Assembly: GCF_900105245.1 (NCBI RefSeq)
Contig: NZ_FNSZ01000001.1
Span: forward strand, 7,314,001-7,378,000
Reading direction: 5' to 3'
Source of the DNA: Streptomyces sp. 1222.5
GTDB taxonomy: Bacteria; Actinomycetota; Actinomycetes; Streptomycetales; Streptomycetaceae
DNA: 64,000 nt
Position numbers and translations under genes: made by a program. Positions 43,976 to 52,272 of the stretch are shown here, one piece after another (position 1 is the first letter of the stretch; each line of letters starts with the position of its first letter). The notes under the pieces are model-generated. The model did not search any database and was not told the origin of the DNA. It was given only the letters and a program-made list of their open reading frames with translations.

Positions 43976-44373
43976 GACTTCTCCTTACCTGGACGACCTG
44001 TCCGGCCGCCGCGTGTTGCACTGCTGGCTTTGGGCATGAAAGTTCCGAAGGTACGTCGTAGCGCGCGCTCCATCCGGTCGGGGAGCGGTTTGCCCTCCCA
44101 GGCGGTGACCATGGCCGCGGCCACCTCGGGAAGTCTGGTGTCGCACTGCCGTGAGGCGTTCACGAGCAGACCTCTGGCCGCCCCACGGGTGCCGGGGTCA
44201 GCGCCATGAGCATGCCGCGGGCCTGGTCGATGACCGCGCGGCCGGCCAGTGCCCGCCGCAGCTGATCGTTCTGGGCCGCAGGACCTCGACGTCCTCTCCC
44301 GTCGCCGGGTTCCCCCACGTGGCCTCCGCCCGCAGCTTCCACCGGTCCTCTGGAGCACGGTTGTGCCTTGCAT
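43972..44373 (-). pseudogene. Small ANTAR-domain protein, three frameshifts
   Basis: Reading must jump frames to recover the family sequence. QGTTVLQRTG (start ATG 44373 with GAGAGG upstream) continues as KLRAEATWGNPATGEDVEVL, then AAQNDQLRRALAGRAVIDQA and RGMLMALTPAP, then RGLLVNASRQCDTRLPEVAA and WEGKPLPDRMERALRRTFG. The joins lie near 44330, 44270 and 44185. ANTAR proteins of this short type bind RNA antiterminator stems. With three shifts it cannot make the normal product. It is the third ANTAR gene in the block to be broken. Confidence 0.72.
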
Positions 44374-44456
44374 GGCGTACCTCTCGACTAGCTGAATGGG
44401 TCCGGCCTGGCGCAAGCGGTCCCGCAACTCTCCTGGTCGCCGGGCCCCTTCACGGG

Positions 44457-44717
44457 TCACCCGCGGCGTTCGCGGTCCCGACGGTCCTCACGCTCCCAAC
44501 GCGCCCGGTTCTGGCGGCCGTAGCGGCGGTTCCAGCGTTCCTGACGATCCCGCCGCTCCTTGTAGTCCCGGAACTCCACTGAACTGCTACCGCCGCCATG
44601 ATCGCGGCCGTGGCGGACAGCGGCGAAGACGAGCACCGTGGCGGCCAGCCACCAGAAGGGGTGAAGGAAACCGAGGCCGACCAGAGGCACGATCAGGATG
44701 AGAAGCAGAACGAACAC
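44457..44717 (-). CDS. Small membrane protein with charged C-terminal tail
   Basis: An 86-residue protein: an N-terminal pair of hydrophobic helices (FVLLLILIVPLVGLGFL and WWLAATVLVFAAV) and a strongly charged Arg/Glu/Asp tail (RDRQERWNRRYGRQNRARWE). This layout is common in Streptomyces stress modules containing STAS and ANTAR genes. The tail could bind nucleic acid or the membrane surface. No function assigned; the ATG at 44717 is the only start before the helices. Confidence 0.6.
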   Translation of the reverse strand: MFVLLLILIVPLVGLGFLHPFWWLAATVLVFAAVRHGRDHGGGSSSVEFRDYKERRDRQERWNRRYGRQNRARWEREDRRDRERRG

Positions 44718-45337
44718 AGTGGGCCTCCCCGGGAGCTGGACACAGCATCGATACCGGGGACTGGGGTTTCACCCAACAGCCTAGTCCTGAATGCCGGTTG
44801 TGGATACCGTTCGAGGTCAGCGCACCTGGCGAGGCACGGATGGCTGCCTGACACCTGTCGGGGAACCGACACGAGGGCTGGCGTGCGAGACGCCGCCCCA
44901 GCCCCCGGCAGCGCCGCACCCCCGGCGCCATATGTACCTGCTGATCGTCCCCGCTTCGACGCCCTTCATCCTTCGAGCGCTTGCCTGGGCCGCAGCAGAC
45001 GTCCGCCGGCCGGACCTGAACGTCTCGGGAAGTGGCGCCGGTGGTCGCCCAGTTGAGAGGGTCTGGTAGTCCTGATCGCGCGTCATCTGCGAGGCTCCGG
45101 TCGTTTCGCGGCTGATGGCGGGTGTTCTGATCCACGGCATCAGCCCTGGCGGTGCAGCATCCGGACTCGCCGGCGTCGCTGAACACGCTGGCTACGAGGC
45201 GGTCCCTGGCCGGGCACGGTGGGAGGTCCTGCGAGGAGGCCGGTTCCCGGGTGGGTCAGGGCTGTGTCGGACGTCCGTGGTGGTTGCTGAGCTGGTCGTG
45301 GTAGGTCGGGGCGCCGATGTGCTTTTCCTTGTCGAAG
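44718..45337. other. Region without a supported gene
   Basis: About 620 bases between the small membrane protein and the small reading frame next to tail copy 2. Reading frames exist on both strands but none has a recognisable motif or ribosome site. Confidence 0.4.
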
Positions 45338-45526
45338 TCAGGAGCGCTCCTGATGGCCTCGACCCGCAGTCCGGTTCGACCACTGCACCACGACGATGTA
45401 GTGGCCGCGGTGCAGGTCGTGTCCGACTGCCTCGGACCGGACGTAGGCGCTCGCCTCGGCCGTCCCTGCTTTGGATGTCAGACAGTAACGCCAAGAACCC
45501 GATTCATTACAGTAGGTAGTCGTCAT
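45338..45526 (-). CDS. Unknown 62-residue reading frame beside tail copy 2
   Basis: Starts TTTYCNESGSWRYCLTSKAG and ends in a basic tail after DLHRGHYIVVVQWSN. I do not recognise it. Its first ~25 codons are matched by DNA at 60345-60395 beside the aldehyde dehydrogenase gene, where the frame holds a TAA and is broken. The sequence is more AT-rich than its surroundings. Being repeated next to two tails of the same type, it is probably part of the inserting element rather than chance. No ribosome site is evident, so expression is uncertain. Confidence 0.4.
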   Translation of the reverse strand: MTTTYCNESGSWRYCLTSKAGTAEASAYVRSEAVGHDLHRGHYIVVVQWSNRTAGRGHQERS

Positions 45527-45531
45527 TTCAT

Positions 45532-45564
45532 GTTGCCTGGAGCGCAACGATGCCTCCAGGCAAC
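45532..45564. terminator. Conserved hairpin downstream of tail copy 2
   Basis: GTTGCCTGGAG (45532-45542) pairs perfectly with CTCCAGGCAAC (45554-45564) around the loop CGCAACGATGC. The same loop and stem, lengthened to 16 bp with one G-T pair, occur at 60397-60439 just past the intact aldehyde dehydrogenase stop. Terminator or recombination-site structure. Confidence 0.65.
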
Positions 45565-45576
45565 CGACTTCAGCCT

Positions 45577-45641
45577 CTAGGAGAAACCAAGTTTCTGAGG
45601 GCTGCAAGAACAAAGAATGTTCTTCGTCTGTTGGTGGTACA
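45577..45641 (-). repeat. Aldehyde dehydrogenase 3'-end copy 2 (type B)
   Basis: On the minus strand this encodes YHQQTKNILCSCSPQKLGFS and a TAG stop, differing from the intact gene end (NILCSYSPQKLGFF) by two residues. Similarity to the 60.4-kb site extends about 100 bases further downstream, through the hairpin and into the small reading frame. No upstream aldehyde dehydrogenase sequence is attached. Confidence 0.85.
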
Positions 45642-45862
45642 GCAGCTGCACCCAAGCTGACCAGGGGAAATAGAGCTGGTGCGGCTCTCTGGCGGGGTGC
45701 TGGTCCGGAAGTCGGTCGCCTCGTGGCTTTCGGCGGTCAACGAGTCGCAGCGGAACCGTTCGCACGCTGCGGAGGCGGAAGCAGGAGCGACAGCGAGGAG
45801 CACGGCGGCGCCCACCCCGGCGGACGACGCGGCACGCTGCAGGGGAGGAGCGGCCAGGGTCA

Positions 45863-46267
45863 CTAGGCGTTGCTCCACCCGGTTGTGCTGGAATACGAGT
45901 CCAGCAGGTCCACCACGAAGACCAGGGTCGAGCCCGCCGGGATCAACGGCGAAGGCGACTGATTGCCGTAGCCGAGACGCGGGGGAACGATGATCTCGCG
46001 CCGACCGCCGACCTTCATCCCCCTCACCCCCCGGTCCCAGCCCTTGATGACCTTGCCACTGCCCAGGGCGAACTTGAACGGCTGACCGCGGTCCCAGGAG
46101 GCATCGAACTCCTTGCCGGACTCGAAGGTCACCCCGACATAGTGGACCCTGACCACCATGCCCGGCTTCACCTCAGCCCCGTCCCCGACGACCAGGTCCC
46201 GGATGGTCAGCTCGGTAGGAGCGTCACCCTCCGGAACGTCGACCTCGGGCTTCGTCAGTTCACTCAT
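45863..46267 (-). CDS. FKBP-type peptidyl-prolyl cis-trans isomerase
   Basis: A 134-residue FKBP. After an acidic lead (VDVPEGDAPTELTIRDLVVG) come VRVHYVGVTFESGKEFDASW, FALGSGKVIKGWDRGVRGMK and IIVPPRLGYGNQSPSPLIPA, containing the aromatic pocket residues Y, F, W and Y of active isomerases. No signal peptide, so it acts in the cytoplasm in protein folding. The ATG at 46267 starts the usual short acidic N-terminus. It is probably a cargo paralogue of the core fkp gene. Confidence 0.92.
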   Translation of the reverse strand: MSELTKPEVDVPEGDAPTELTIRDLVVGDGAEVKPGMVVRVHYVGVTFESGKEFDASWDRGQPFKFALGSGKVIKGWDRGVRGMKVGGRREIIVPPRLGYGNQSPSPLIPAGSTLVFVVDLLDSYSSTTGWSNA

Positions 46268-46667
46268 TGCTGCCTCATCACTATGAGCCGGAAGCCGTCG
46301 CACGGACCAGTCGGACACATGGACACTCCGTGCAGCAGATGGTCAGGCTACCGAGAACGCCCGTCCCCGGAGCACACCGGATTCAGTGGCCACACGTGAT
46401 GATCTTTCACGACTGACGAACGCGACCGGCACGCACAGGTCACACCGTGAGCGCCAGAACGGGGCGACGGCCGAAACGGCGAACCTGAACACCCACTGAC
46501 CGGTCCTGACCGGCTGATCAGCCACCCCCGCGTGACGCTGGAACCTCACAAGGGGCCCGTGCCGCGCTCGTGGGTGCGCTCTCAGCCGTAGGCGGCAGCT
46601 TGAGCAGGCGGCGGCCGTGACCATCCGCTGTCGAGGCGGCTTCAGCCAGCGGAGGGGTGGTGCGCGA
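46268..46667. other. Region without a supported gene
   Basis: About 400 bases upstream of the FKBP gene. Open frames in both directions lack motifs. The FKBP promoter should lie at 46280-46350, but no convincing hexamers were found. Confidence 0.4.
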
Positions 46668-46943
46668 TCAGCGCCCGCGGAGATGGCCAGCGACTTCCTC
46701 AGCTCCGGCCTGCGGTGCCGCCAGGTTGACGGACTCATCGGGCTCGGTACGCAGGGCGAAGGGCCTGCCGAGGCCGGCGGGACTGGCTGTGCGCCGTGAC
46801 CGATGAGGGTCGAAGGTGTCGATGCTGGTCGTGGCGGGGTCCGGCACGCCGGCAGCCACCACGATGCGGTCCTGCCGCTCGACCCCCAGGGCCATGTGCC
46901 CCTGGATCCGCTCGGGATCGTAGGGCACCGCACACACCGTCAC
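46668..46943 (-). CDS. Hypothetical 91-residue protein
   Basis: A reading frame beginning TVCAVPYDPERIQGHMALGV and containing RIVVAAGVPDPATTSIDTFD. Composition is unremarkable and I recognise no domain. It starts 27 bases after the kinase-like gene stop on the same strand, so it could be the second gene of that unit. An overlapping frame on the same strand is equally long, which lowers confidence. Confidence 0.3.
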   Translation of the reverse strand: MTVCAVPYDPERIQGHMALGVERQDRIVVAAGVPDPATTSIDTFDPHRSRRTASPAGLGRPFALRTEPDESVNLAAPQAGAEEVAGHLRGR

Positions 46944-46970
46944 CGGAACTTCCCGGCTGCCCGCGGTGCG

Positions 46971-47918
46971 TCACCGGCGTAGGGACTCGGCGACGGCCGG
47001 GTCCTCGAGCACGGTGACGCACCAGGCGAAGTGCTCGTCACCGCCGCCCGGCGCGAAGGCGTCGCTCGTGGCCATCGCATAGGCGGCCCGGTACAGCAGG
47101 AGGTCGTCGACCGCGTAGCCGAACTCGTCGGCGAACCGCGTGGTGAGCTGCCGGGTGATCTCCGGGGCGTGCTCGGTACCCGCCGGGAAGATGGCCGCGG
47201 CCACGGCGGCGTCGAACCGCGGGTCCCCGCCCGTGGACAGGAAGCCGTAGTCCACGAGGGCGAGCGGCCGCAGGTCGTCGTCCACCAGCACGGTCTCCGG
47301 GAAGACGTCACCGTGGACGACCGCCTCGTCGGTACGGGGCAGCGAGCGCAGCTTCCGAAGCAGCCGGGCGCGCGTGTCGTCGAAGTCGCGGACATGCGTG
47401 GAGAGCCGGTCCGCGCACCGGCTGACCCGCCGGTCCACCAGGTCCGCCAGGGCGGATCCGAAAGTGGTGTGGCCTTCCCACAGCGGGCGTTCCTCGTCCA
47501 GCACAGAAAGGTGCTTGACCTCGTCGACGTCGTGGGCGTCCGCGAGGGCGCGCAGCACGCCGACCAGGCAGTCGACCGCTTCGGGCAGCACCTCGTCCGG
47601 GTCGTCGGTGCGGATCCTGCCCGCCAAGGGCTCGCCGGTCAGCTCCCGCTCCACGGTCATCGGGACACCGTCGATGTCTTCCACGGCGAGGATCTCCGGG
47701 GCGCCGAACGGCAGGTGCGCCGCGGCATCGGCGTAGAAACGCTGCAACCGCCGCAGTTCGGATCCCCGTCGGCGCTCCCACACCTTGGCCACCGTTCCGT
47801 CCCCGAGTCGGTAGACGGCTCCCTCCACCGCCGCCTCGACGGGCCCGGCGTCGGGATATCCGGCGTCGACGAAATGTCGTACGCGCCGGGCCGTGGTGTC
47901 CCGTATCGCATCGGACAT
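46971..47918 (-). CDS. Aminoglycoside phosphotransferase-like kinase (APH/CHK fold)
   Basis: A 315-residue kinase-like protein. The N-lobe has GAVYRLGDGTVAKVWERRRG with the ATP lysine, and PMTVERELTGEPLA. The catalytic loop reads VVHGDVFPETVLVDDDLRPL followed by ALVDYGF in place of DFG-like IDFG. The catalytic Asp of HGD is present, but the usual Asn four positions on (HGDxxxxN) is Thr, which should weaken metal binding. Likely a small-molecule kinase or degenerate relative; substrate unknown. The ATG at 47918 follows GAGGCACG. Confidence 0.78.
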   Translation of the reverse strand: MSDAIRDTTARRVRHFVDAGYPDAGPVEAAVEGAVYRLGDGTVAKVWERRRGSELRRLQRFYADAAAHLPFGAPEILAVEDIDGVPMTVERELTGEPLAGRIRTDDPDEVLPEAVDCLVGVLRALADAHDVDEVKHLSVLDEERPLWEGHTTFGSALADLVDRRVSRCADRLSTHVRDFDDTRARLLRKLRSLPRTDEAVVHGDVFPETVLVDDDLRPLALVDYGFLSTGGDPRFDAAVAAAIFPAGTEHAPEITRQLTTRFADEFGYAVDDLLLYRAAYAMATSDAFAPGGGDEHFAWCVTVLEDPAVAESLRR

Positions 47919-48475
47919 CTCGTGCCTCCTTCCGCCTCCGGCGTGAACGACCGGCCGGTCGGCGGGGCCGACGCCGGGACCATCTCCCACGGTAGGCCCC
48001 TCGCCCGCGCGACACCCGGTGACGGAGCGCTGCCGGGCGCCGTGCGGTCCGCCACGCGTATACGGCGGAACAGTGCCGGCGGATCCTGGGGTTCTGTGGC
48101 ATCGACAAAGGTCACCCGTTTTGACCTGCGAAAATGTCATGGATGATCGTTGATCGGGAAGGACCGCCAAGATCCCCAAAGGACTCATAATCCGTCGGCC
48201 GTCCGCTCCCTCATCTCCGTGAACGGTGAACATCAGTGGCTTGTGCAGGCGGTCGACACGGAGGTGTTCCGTACATACGAGTTCGGGCGCGCCCTGCTGA
48301 AGGGTTGCCATTGCGCGGATCACCCTGGCCGGATCGAGTCGAGACCGGGGGTTTCCATACCCTCTCGTGACGGCGTGTGACCCGGCCTGCGAGGACGAGG
48401 CCGCCATGACTACGGGCTGGCTCGCACGTTACGGACCGCAGCACGTGCCGCCCCACAGAGGCGGCAGGCCGTCCT
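47919..48475. other. Long intergenic region between kinase-like and AraC genes
   Basis: About 560 bases without a supported gene. A CTCATAATCC segment near 48183-48192 resembles a tRNA-Met anticodon arm but no acceptor or T-arm accompanies it. The promoter of the kinase-like gene should lie within the first 150 bases. Confidence 0.4.
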
Positions 48476-49600
48476 TCACTCGTGGACCCTCGACAGGTCG
48501 CGTACCGATCGCGTTCGGTAGGCACCGGGGGTCGCACCGGTCCACCGGCGGAACGCGCGGATGAATGCCGCCGCGTCGGCGTACCCGAGACGTACGGCGA
48601 TCTGGTCGACCCCGAGTCCGAGGGTGGACAGCATCTCGACAGCACGAGCGTGCCGCGCCGCGTCGACCAGACGCCGGTAGGACGTGCCCTCCACTGACAG
48701 ACGCCGGTGCAGAGTGCGGGTGGAGACGTGCAGCGCGGCTGCGGCAACGCCCATGTCGGGGATGCCGTCCGGCCACTGCATGAGCAGTTCCCGTACCCGC
48801 GCTGCGAATCCGGTGTCGGTGCGCCGGGCCAGCAGGAGCCGGCACTCGCGTTCGCACACCTGCATGGTGTGCTGGTCCGCCTGCGGCAGCGACTGCTCCA
48901 GTACCGGCGCGAGGGTGACGATCGCGTTGCGCGGCGCCCCGAAGGCGATGGGCACGTCGTCAAACCCCTCGTACGGCGCGGACTTTTCAGGCCGTGGGAA
49001 GCGCAGATCCAGCCGGAGGGGGGTGAAGGGCCGGCCCACGATGGTGTCGAGGATGGCCCGGATAGTGGCTATTTCCCGCTCGATGAAGAAGTGCCGGACG
49101 GGCGGGGGCACCAGCCCGTCGTCCAGGACGAGACAGACCTCGTTTTCGTCCTCCTGAAGGTGGATCCCCACCATGGCGAAGGTGAGTTCCAGGTACCGCA
49201 GTCCCACAGTCGCGGCCTCGCGTAGCGTCGGGCTGGCGAGCAGTGCGAAGCCCCACACGCTGTACGTACGCAGCGGAATCCGGCTGCCGACCTCGAGCCC
49301 CAGGCCGGGAGCGTCGCCCGTGGCGCGGACCAGGTTCTGCGCCACAGTGAGCTCCTGCCAGGCCCGGACATGTGCGGCATCGTCGGCAAGAGCGTTCTCG
49401 TCCACACCACTGCCGTCGAGGCATACCGGTACGGGCACTCCACGCTCGACGCCCACGTCCACCATCGCGCGCACGCCTGCGATGCCCCGGTTGAACAGCC
49501 GTGGAGCCGTAGAGACCTCGTCGGCCGCCGACCCGTGTCCGGAACGGCCAACAGCATGGCCGCCATTGCCTGGAACCAGCACTGCCAATCCCCCTAGCAT
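48476..49600 (-). CDS. AraC family regulator with OruR/VirS-type N-terminal domain
   Basis: A 374-residue regulator. Residues ~60-250 match the arabinose-binding-like domain of OruR/VirS-type AraC proteins (SRIPLRTYSVWGFALLASPT, LRYLELTFAMVGIHLQEDEN). The C-terminal double helix-turn-helix is intact: GVAAAALHVSTRTLHRRLSV, SYRRLVDAARHARAVEML and IAVRLGYADAAAFIRAFRRW. In mycobacteria VirS controls an operon of lipid enzymes including an acyl-CoA/AMP ligase. Here it lies close to two acyl-AMP ligases and a ketosynthase and may control them. The start is unsure; a later GTG or ATG near 49470 is possible. Confidence 0.87.
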   Translation of the reverse strand: MLGGLAVLVPGNGGHAVGRSGHGSAADEVSTAPRLFNRGIAGVRAMVDVGVERGVPVPVCLDGSGVDENALADDAAHVRAWQELTVAQNLVRATGDAPGLGLEVGSRIPLRTYSVWGFALLASPTLREAATVGLRYLELTFAMVGIHLQEDENEVCLVLDDGLVPPPVRHFFIEREIATIRAILDTIVGRPFTPLRLDLRFPRPEKSAPYEGFDDVPIAFGAPRNAIVTLAPVLEQSLPQADQHTMQVCERECRLLLARRTDTGFAARVRELLMQWPDGIPDMGVAAAALHVSTRTLHRRLSVEGTSYRRLVDAARHARAVEMLSTLGLGVDQIAVRLGYADAAAFIRAFRRWTGATPGAYRTRSVRDLSRVHE

Positions 49601-49852
49601 CGGAAGGGATCGATGCGACGTATCCCGCCGTAGGCTCCCATTCAGCCTAGTCGGGATGTGCGTGAGGCCCAGGGGGCGTGCGCGTTATCAGCCACCGCTG
49701 TCTGTAGCGCTCGGCCCGCCCCGCCCCGCGGTCATCACGCGCGCAACCGCTGCACCGGAAAACATTCTCGAGCACAGCCAGTGAAACGCACAGTGCCGGT
49801 TGCTGGTTGCCGAAGGCAACGGGGGCACTTCCGAATCGCATGGGCGGAGCGA

Positions 49853-50608
49853 ATGATGGACGAGTTCAGCACGTTGGAAGTAATGCTGGTCGACAATGAG
49901 GATCTCGTGCGCCGCGGATTCCGGCAGGCCCTCGGGGAGGCGCCGGATATCACGGTGGTCGCAGATACGAGAGTCGGCGAGGAAGCATTACGCATGGTCG
50001 AACTGCGGCGACCGCAGGTCGTCCTCGTGGATGCCGAATGCGAATTCATCGGGAAACTCGCCCGGCCCTTGGGGACGGCAGTACCCCGAGTCGCGCCGGG
50101 GATAATTGTCCTGACCAGCAACGCCCTTGACAGCCATCTGCTCGGGTCGCTGAAGGCGGGCGCACGTGGTTTTCTGCTCAAAAGTGCCAGCCAGGACGAG
50201 CTGATCTCGGCTGTCCGTGCGGTTGCTGACGGCGCGGCCTTCTTGTGCCCCACGATGACCCGACGGCTGATCGATCGGTTCGAGATTCTGCCGCCGCCAC
50301 ATGAGCGGTCTCACGCGGTCGCCCTGGCAAGCCTGAGCGGCCGCGAGACCCAAGTTCTCTGCGGTATAGCCATGGGCAGGTCGAACCAGGAGATCGCCCA
50401 CGAGCTGCATGTCACGCTCGCCACCGTGAAGTCCCACGTCTCGCGCATCCTCGCCAAGCTCGAGTTGCCGAACCGGATGCACGCGGCGCTGATGGCCCAG
50501 CGGAGCGGTCTCGTGCCCCCGCCCCAGCCACCGCGGGCCAAACAGGCCGCGGCAGGCCCCCTGTCCTCCGGCCGCCCGTCCCAAGCCGTGGTCAGGCGGG
50601 CTTGGTGA
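49853..50608 (+). CDS. LuxR/NarL-type response regulator
   Basis: A 251-residue two-domain protein. The receiver domain has the acidic pair in VMLVDNEDLVRRGFRQAL, the phospho-acceptor Asp in VVLVDAECEF, T in IIVLTSNALD and K in GFLLKSASQDEL. The proline usually following the acceptor region is missing, so the loop is atypical. The LuxR helix-turn-helix is LSGRETQVLCGIAMGRSNQE then VTLATVKSHVSRILAKLEL. No histidine kinase is adjacent. Its 3' end overlaps the convergent ketosynthase gene by 17 bases. Start ATG 49853 or 49856, after GGGCGGAG. Confidence 0.9.
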   Translation: MMDEFSTLEVMLVDNEDLVRRGFRQALGEAPDITVVADTRVGEEALRMVELRRPQVVLVDAECEFIGKLARPLGTAVPRVAPGIIVLTSNALDSHLLGSLKAGARGFLLKSASQDELISAVRAVADGAAFLCPTMTRRLIDRFEILPPPHERSHAVALASLSGRETQVLCGIAMGRSNQEIAHELHVTLATVKSHVSRILAKLELPNRMHAALMAQRSGLVPPPQPPRAKQAAAGPLSSGRPSQAVVRRAW

Positions 50609-51899
50609 ACGCGAGAACCACGTTGTGACCGCCGAAACCGAAGGAGTTCGAGATGGCTGCGGTGACCCTGATGCGCTGCGGGGTTCCCGTGACGATGTCC
50701 ACCTTCACCTCAGGATCCTTGTCGTCGAGGTTCCTGGTCGCGGGAATCACGTCGGTGAAAACGCTCAGGACCGTGAAGATGGCCTCGATCGCCCCGGCCC
50801 CGCCTATGAGATGGCCGGTGATCGACTTGGTCGCCGTCACCAGAGCATGCGGACCGAGCGATTCCAGCAATGCCGCCGCCTCGATACGGTCACCGACGGG
50901 CGTACCGGGAGCGTGGGCGTTGACGTGAACGATGTCCTGCGGGCCGAGGCCGCCGGAGCGCAAGGCCTCGCGGATCGCACTGATCTGACCGTCCGCTGAC
51001 GGAGACGTCATGGTGTGCGCGTCGGAGCTCATCCCTGTACCGGCGAGCGTGGCATACATCCGCGCGCCACGAGCTTTCGCGAACTGGGTCCGCTCCAGCA
51101 CGACGGCGCCGCCGCCCTCGGACATGACGAAGCCGTCACGGGCACTGTCGAACGGCCGCGATGCGTTCTGAGGGTCCTCATGACGGCCGGACAGGGCTCC
51201 CATGCGGGCGAAAGCCGCCATGGACAGCCGGCCGATGCATGCCTCGGTGCCGCCGGCGACAACGACATCGGCCCGCCCGTCCCGCAGTAAGGCGAGCCCC
51301 ATGGCTATTGCCTCCGCTCCGGAGGCGCAGGCGCTGGTCGGCGCGTGGGCGCCGGCCCGGGCGTCGAGAGCCAGACTGACGGCGGCGGCCGAACCGTTGG
51401 GCATCAACATCGTCACCGCGAACGGCGACACGCGGCCCGGCCCTTTGGCCAACGACACGTCGTGCTGGTCGACCAGCGTCCCCCCGCCGCCGAGACCGGT
51501 GCCGATCACCACGGCCAGCCGCTCCGGCGCCACCTCGGGCGCGCCGGCGTCGGCCCATGCCTGCCGGGCGGCCACCATCGCGATCTGCTGGCAGCGGTCC
51601 ATCCGTCGGGCCTCGACCCGGTCCAGTACCTCGGTCGGTTCCTGACTCAGCCGACCTGCCAGTCGTACGGGCAGATCGCGAGACCACGGTTCGTCGAGCA
51701 CGGTGATCGGGGATTCGCCGGCGAGCAGCGCCTTCCAGGTGGAGTGGACGTCGCCGCCCAGCGGCGTGGTCATTCCCAAACCGGTGACCATCACGCCGGT
51801 CGTACCCAGGACCTCCCCGTCCGGGCGACCGGGGAGATCGGGGAGTTCGGGGAGCTTCGGATAACCCAAGAAGTAGTCGTCAGATGCGTCGTAGGACAT
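50592..51899 (-). CDS. Beta-ketoacyl-ACP synthase, KasA/KasB-like
   Basis: A 435-residue condensing enzyme. Catalytic residues are C191 (PTSACASGAEAIA), H329 (HVNAHAPGTPVGD) and H363 (KSITGHLIGGAGA), all present. The motifs MLMPNGSAAAVSLALDARAG, ADVVVAGGTEA and NSFGFGGHNVVLAF resemble mycobacterial KasA/KasB, which extend very long acyl chains, more than FabF of Streptomyces. An unusual acidic/proline N-terminal extension of ~35 residues precedes the domain. It is divergent from two fatty-acyl-AMP ligases across 373 bases. No acyl carrier protein is encoded nearby, so it must borrow one. Confidence 0.92.
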   Translation of the reverse strand: MSYDASDDYFLGYPKLPELPDLPGRPDGEVLGTTGVMVTGLGMTTPLGGDVHSTWKALLAGESPITVLDEPWSRDLPVRLAGRLSQEPTEVLDRVEARRMDRCQQIAMVAARQAWADAGAPEVAPERLAVVIGTGLGGGGTLVDQHDVSLAKGPGRVSPFAVTMLMPNGSAAAVSLALDARAGAHAPTSACASGAEAIAMGLALLRDGRADVVVAGGTEACIGRLSMAAFARMGALSGRHEDPQNASRPFDSARDGFVMSEGGGAVVLERTQFAKARGARMYATLAGTGMSSDAHTMTSPSADGQISAIREALRSGGLGPQDIVHVNAHAPGTPVGDRIEAAALLESLGPHALVTATKSITGHLIGGAGAIEAIFTVLSVFTDVIPATRNLDDKDPEVKVDIVTGTPQRIRVTAAISNSFGFGGHNVVLAFTKPA

Positions 51900-52272
51900 C
51901 GAGGTTCCCTTTCTGAAGCCTTCTGGGGAAACGTTCTCCCTTGGATACGGGCCGTTCGTCGTCGACTGGCCGTCGTCATGACGTTATCCGTACGAGGCAC
52001 TTTCCGTAACGGCCGACGGACCGAGCCGTGACGGCGACCGGAGGATGGCTTTCATCCGTCTTCCGGCCTACTCGAAGCTCGCCTCCGGTAGGGGGGATGG
52101 ACCCATCCCGCGGCGGATACCCGATATTTCTCCGCCGACTTAGCATCTCTTCGAGCGGAAACCACCAAGACGCACACGTACAGCAATGGCTGAATACGTA
52201 ACCAAGTCCCGGCGGCTCAGTGGGGAAATGGCAGGGGAAATGCCAATGGCCGAGTCGAACAGGAGGACCACG
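51900..52272. promoter_or_regulatory. Divergent control region of ketosynthase and acyl-AMP ligase genes
   Basis: It contains GGGATGG (52094-52100) and CCATCCC (52103-52109) as a near-perfect inverted repeat, and a second imperfect one centred near 52052 (CCGGAGGATG with CATCCGTCTTCCGG). Both are candidate sites for the AraC or LuxR-type regulators encoded nearby. No gene fits in the region. Confidence 0.5.

Noticed and set aside
45570..45878. 102-residue frame with a signal-peptide-like start next to the FKBP gene
   Set aside because: Its last third is the aldehyde dehydrogenase tail copy read in another frame, and the start overlaps the FKBP gene end; chance hydrophobic alanine-rich stretch is more likely.
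48170..48215. tRNA-Met-like anticodon arm (CTCATAATCC)
   Set aside because: No acceptor stem, D-arm or T-arm (no GTTCRA) accompanies it, so a tRNA gene or attachment fragment is not supported.
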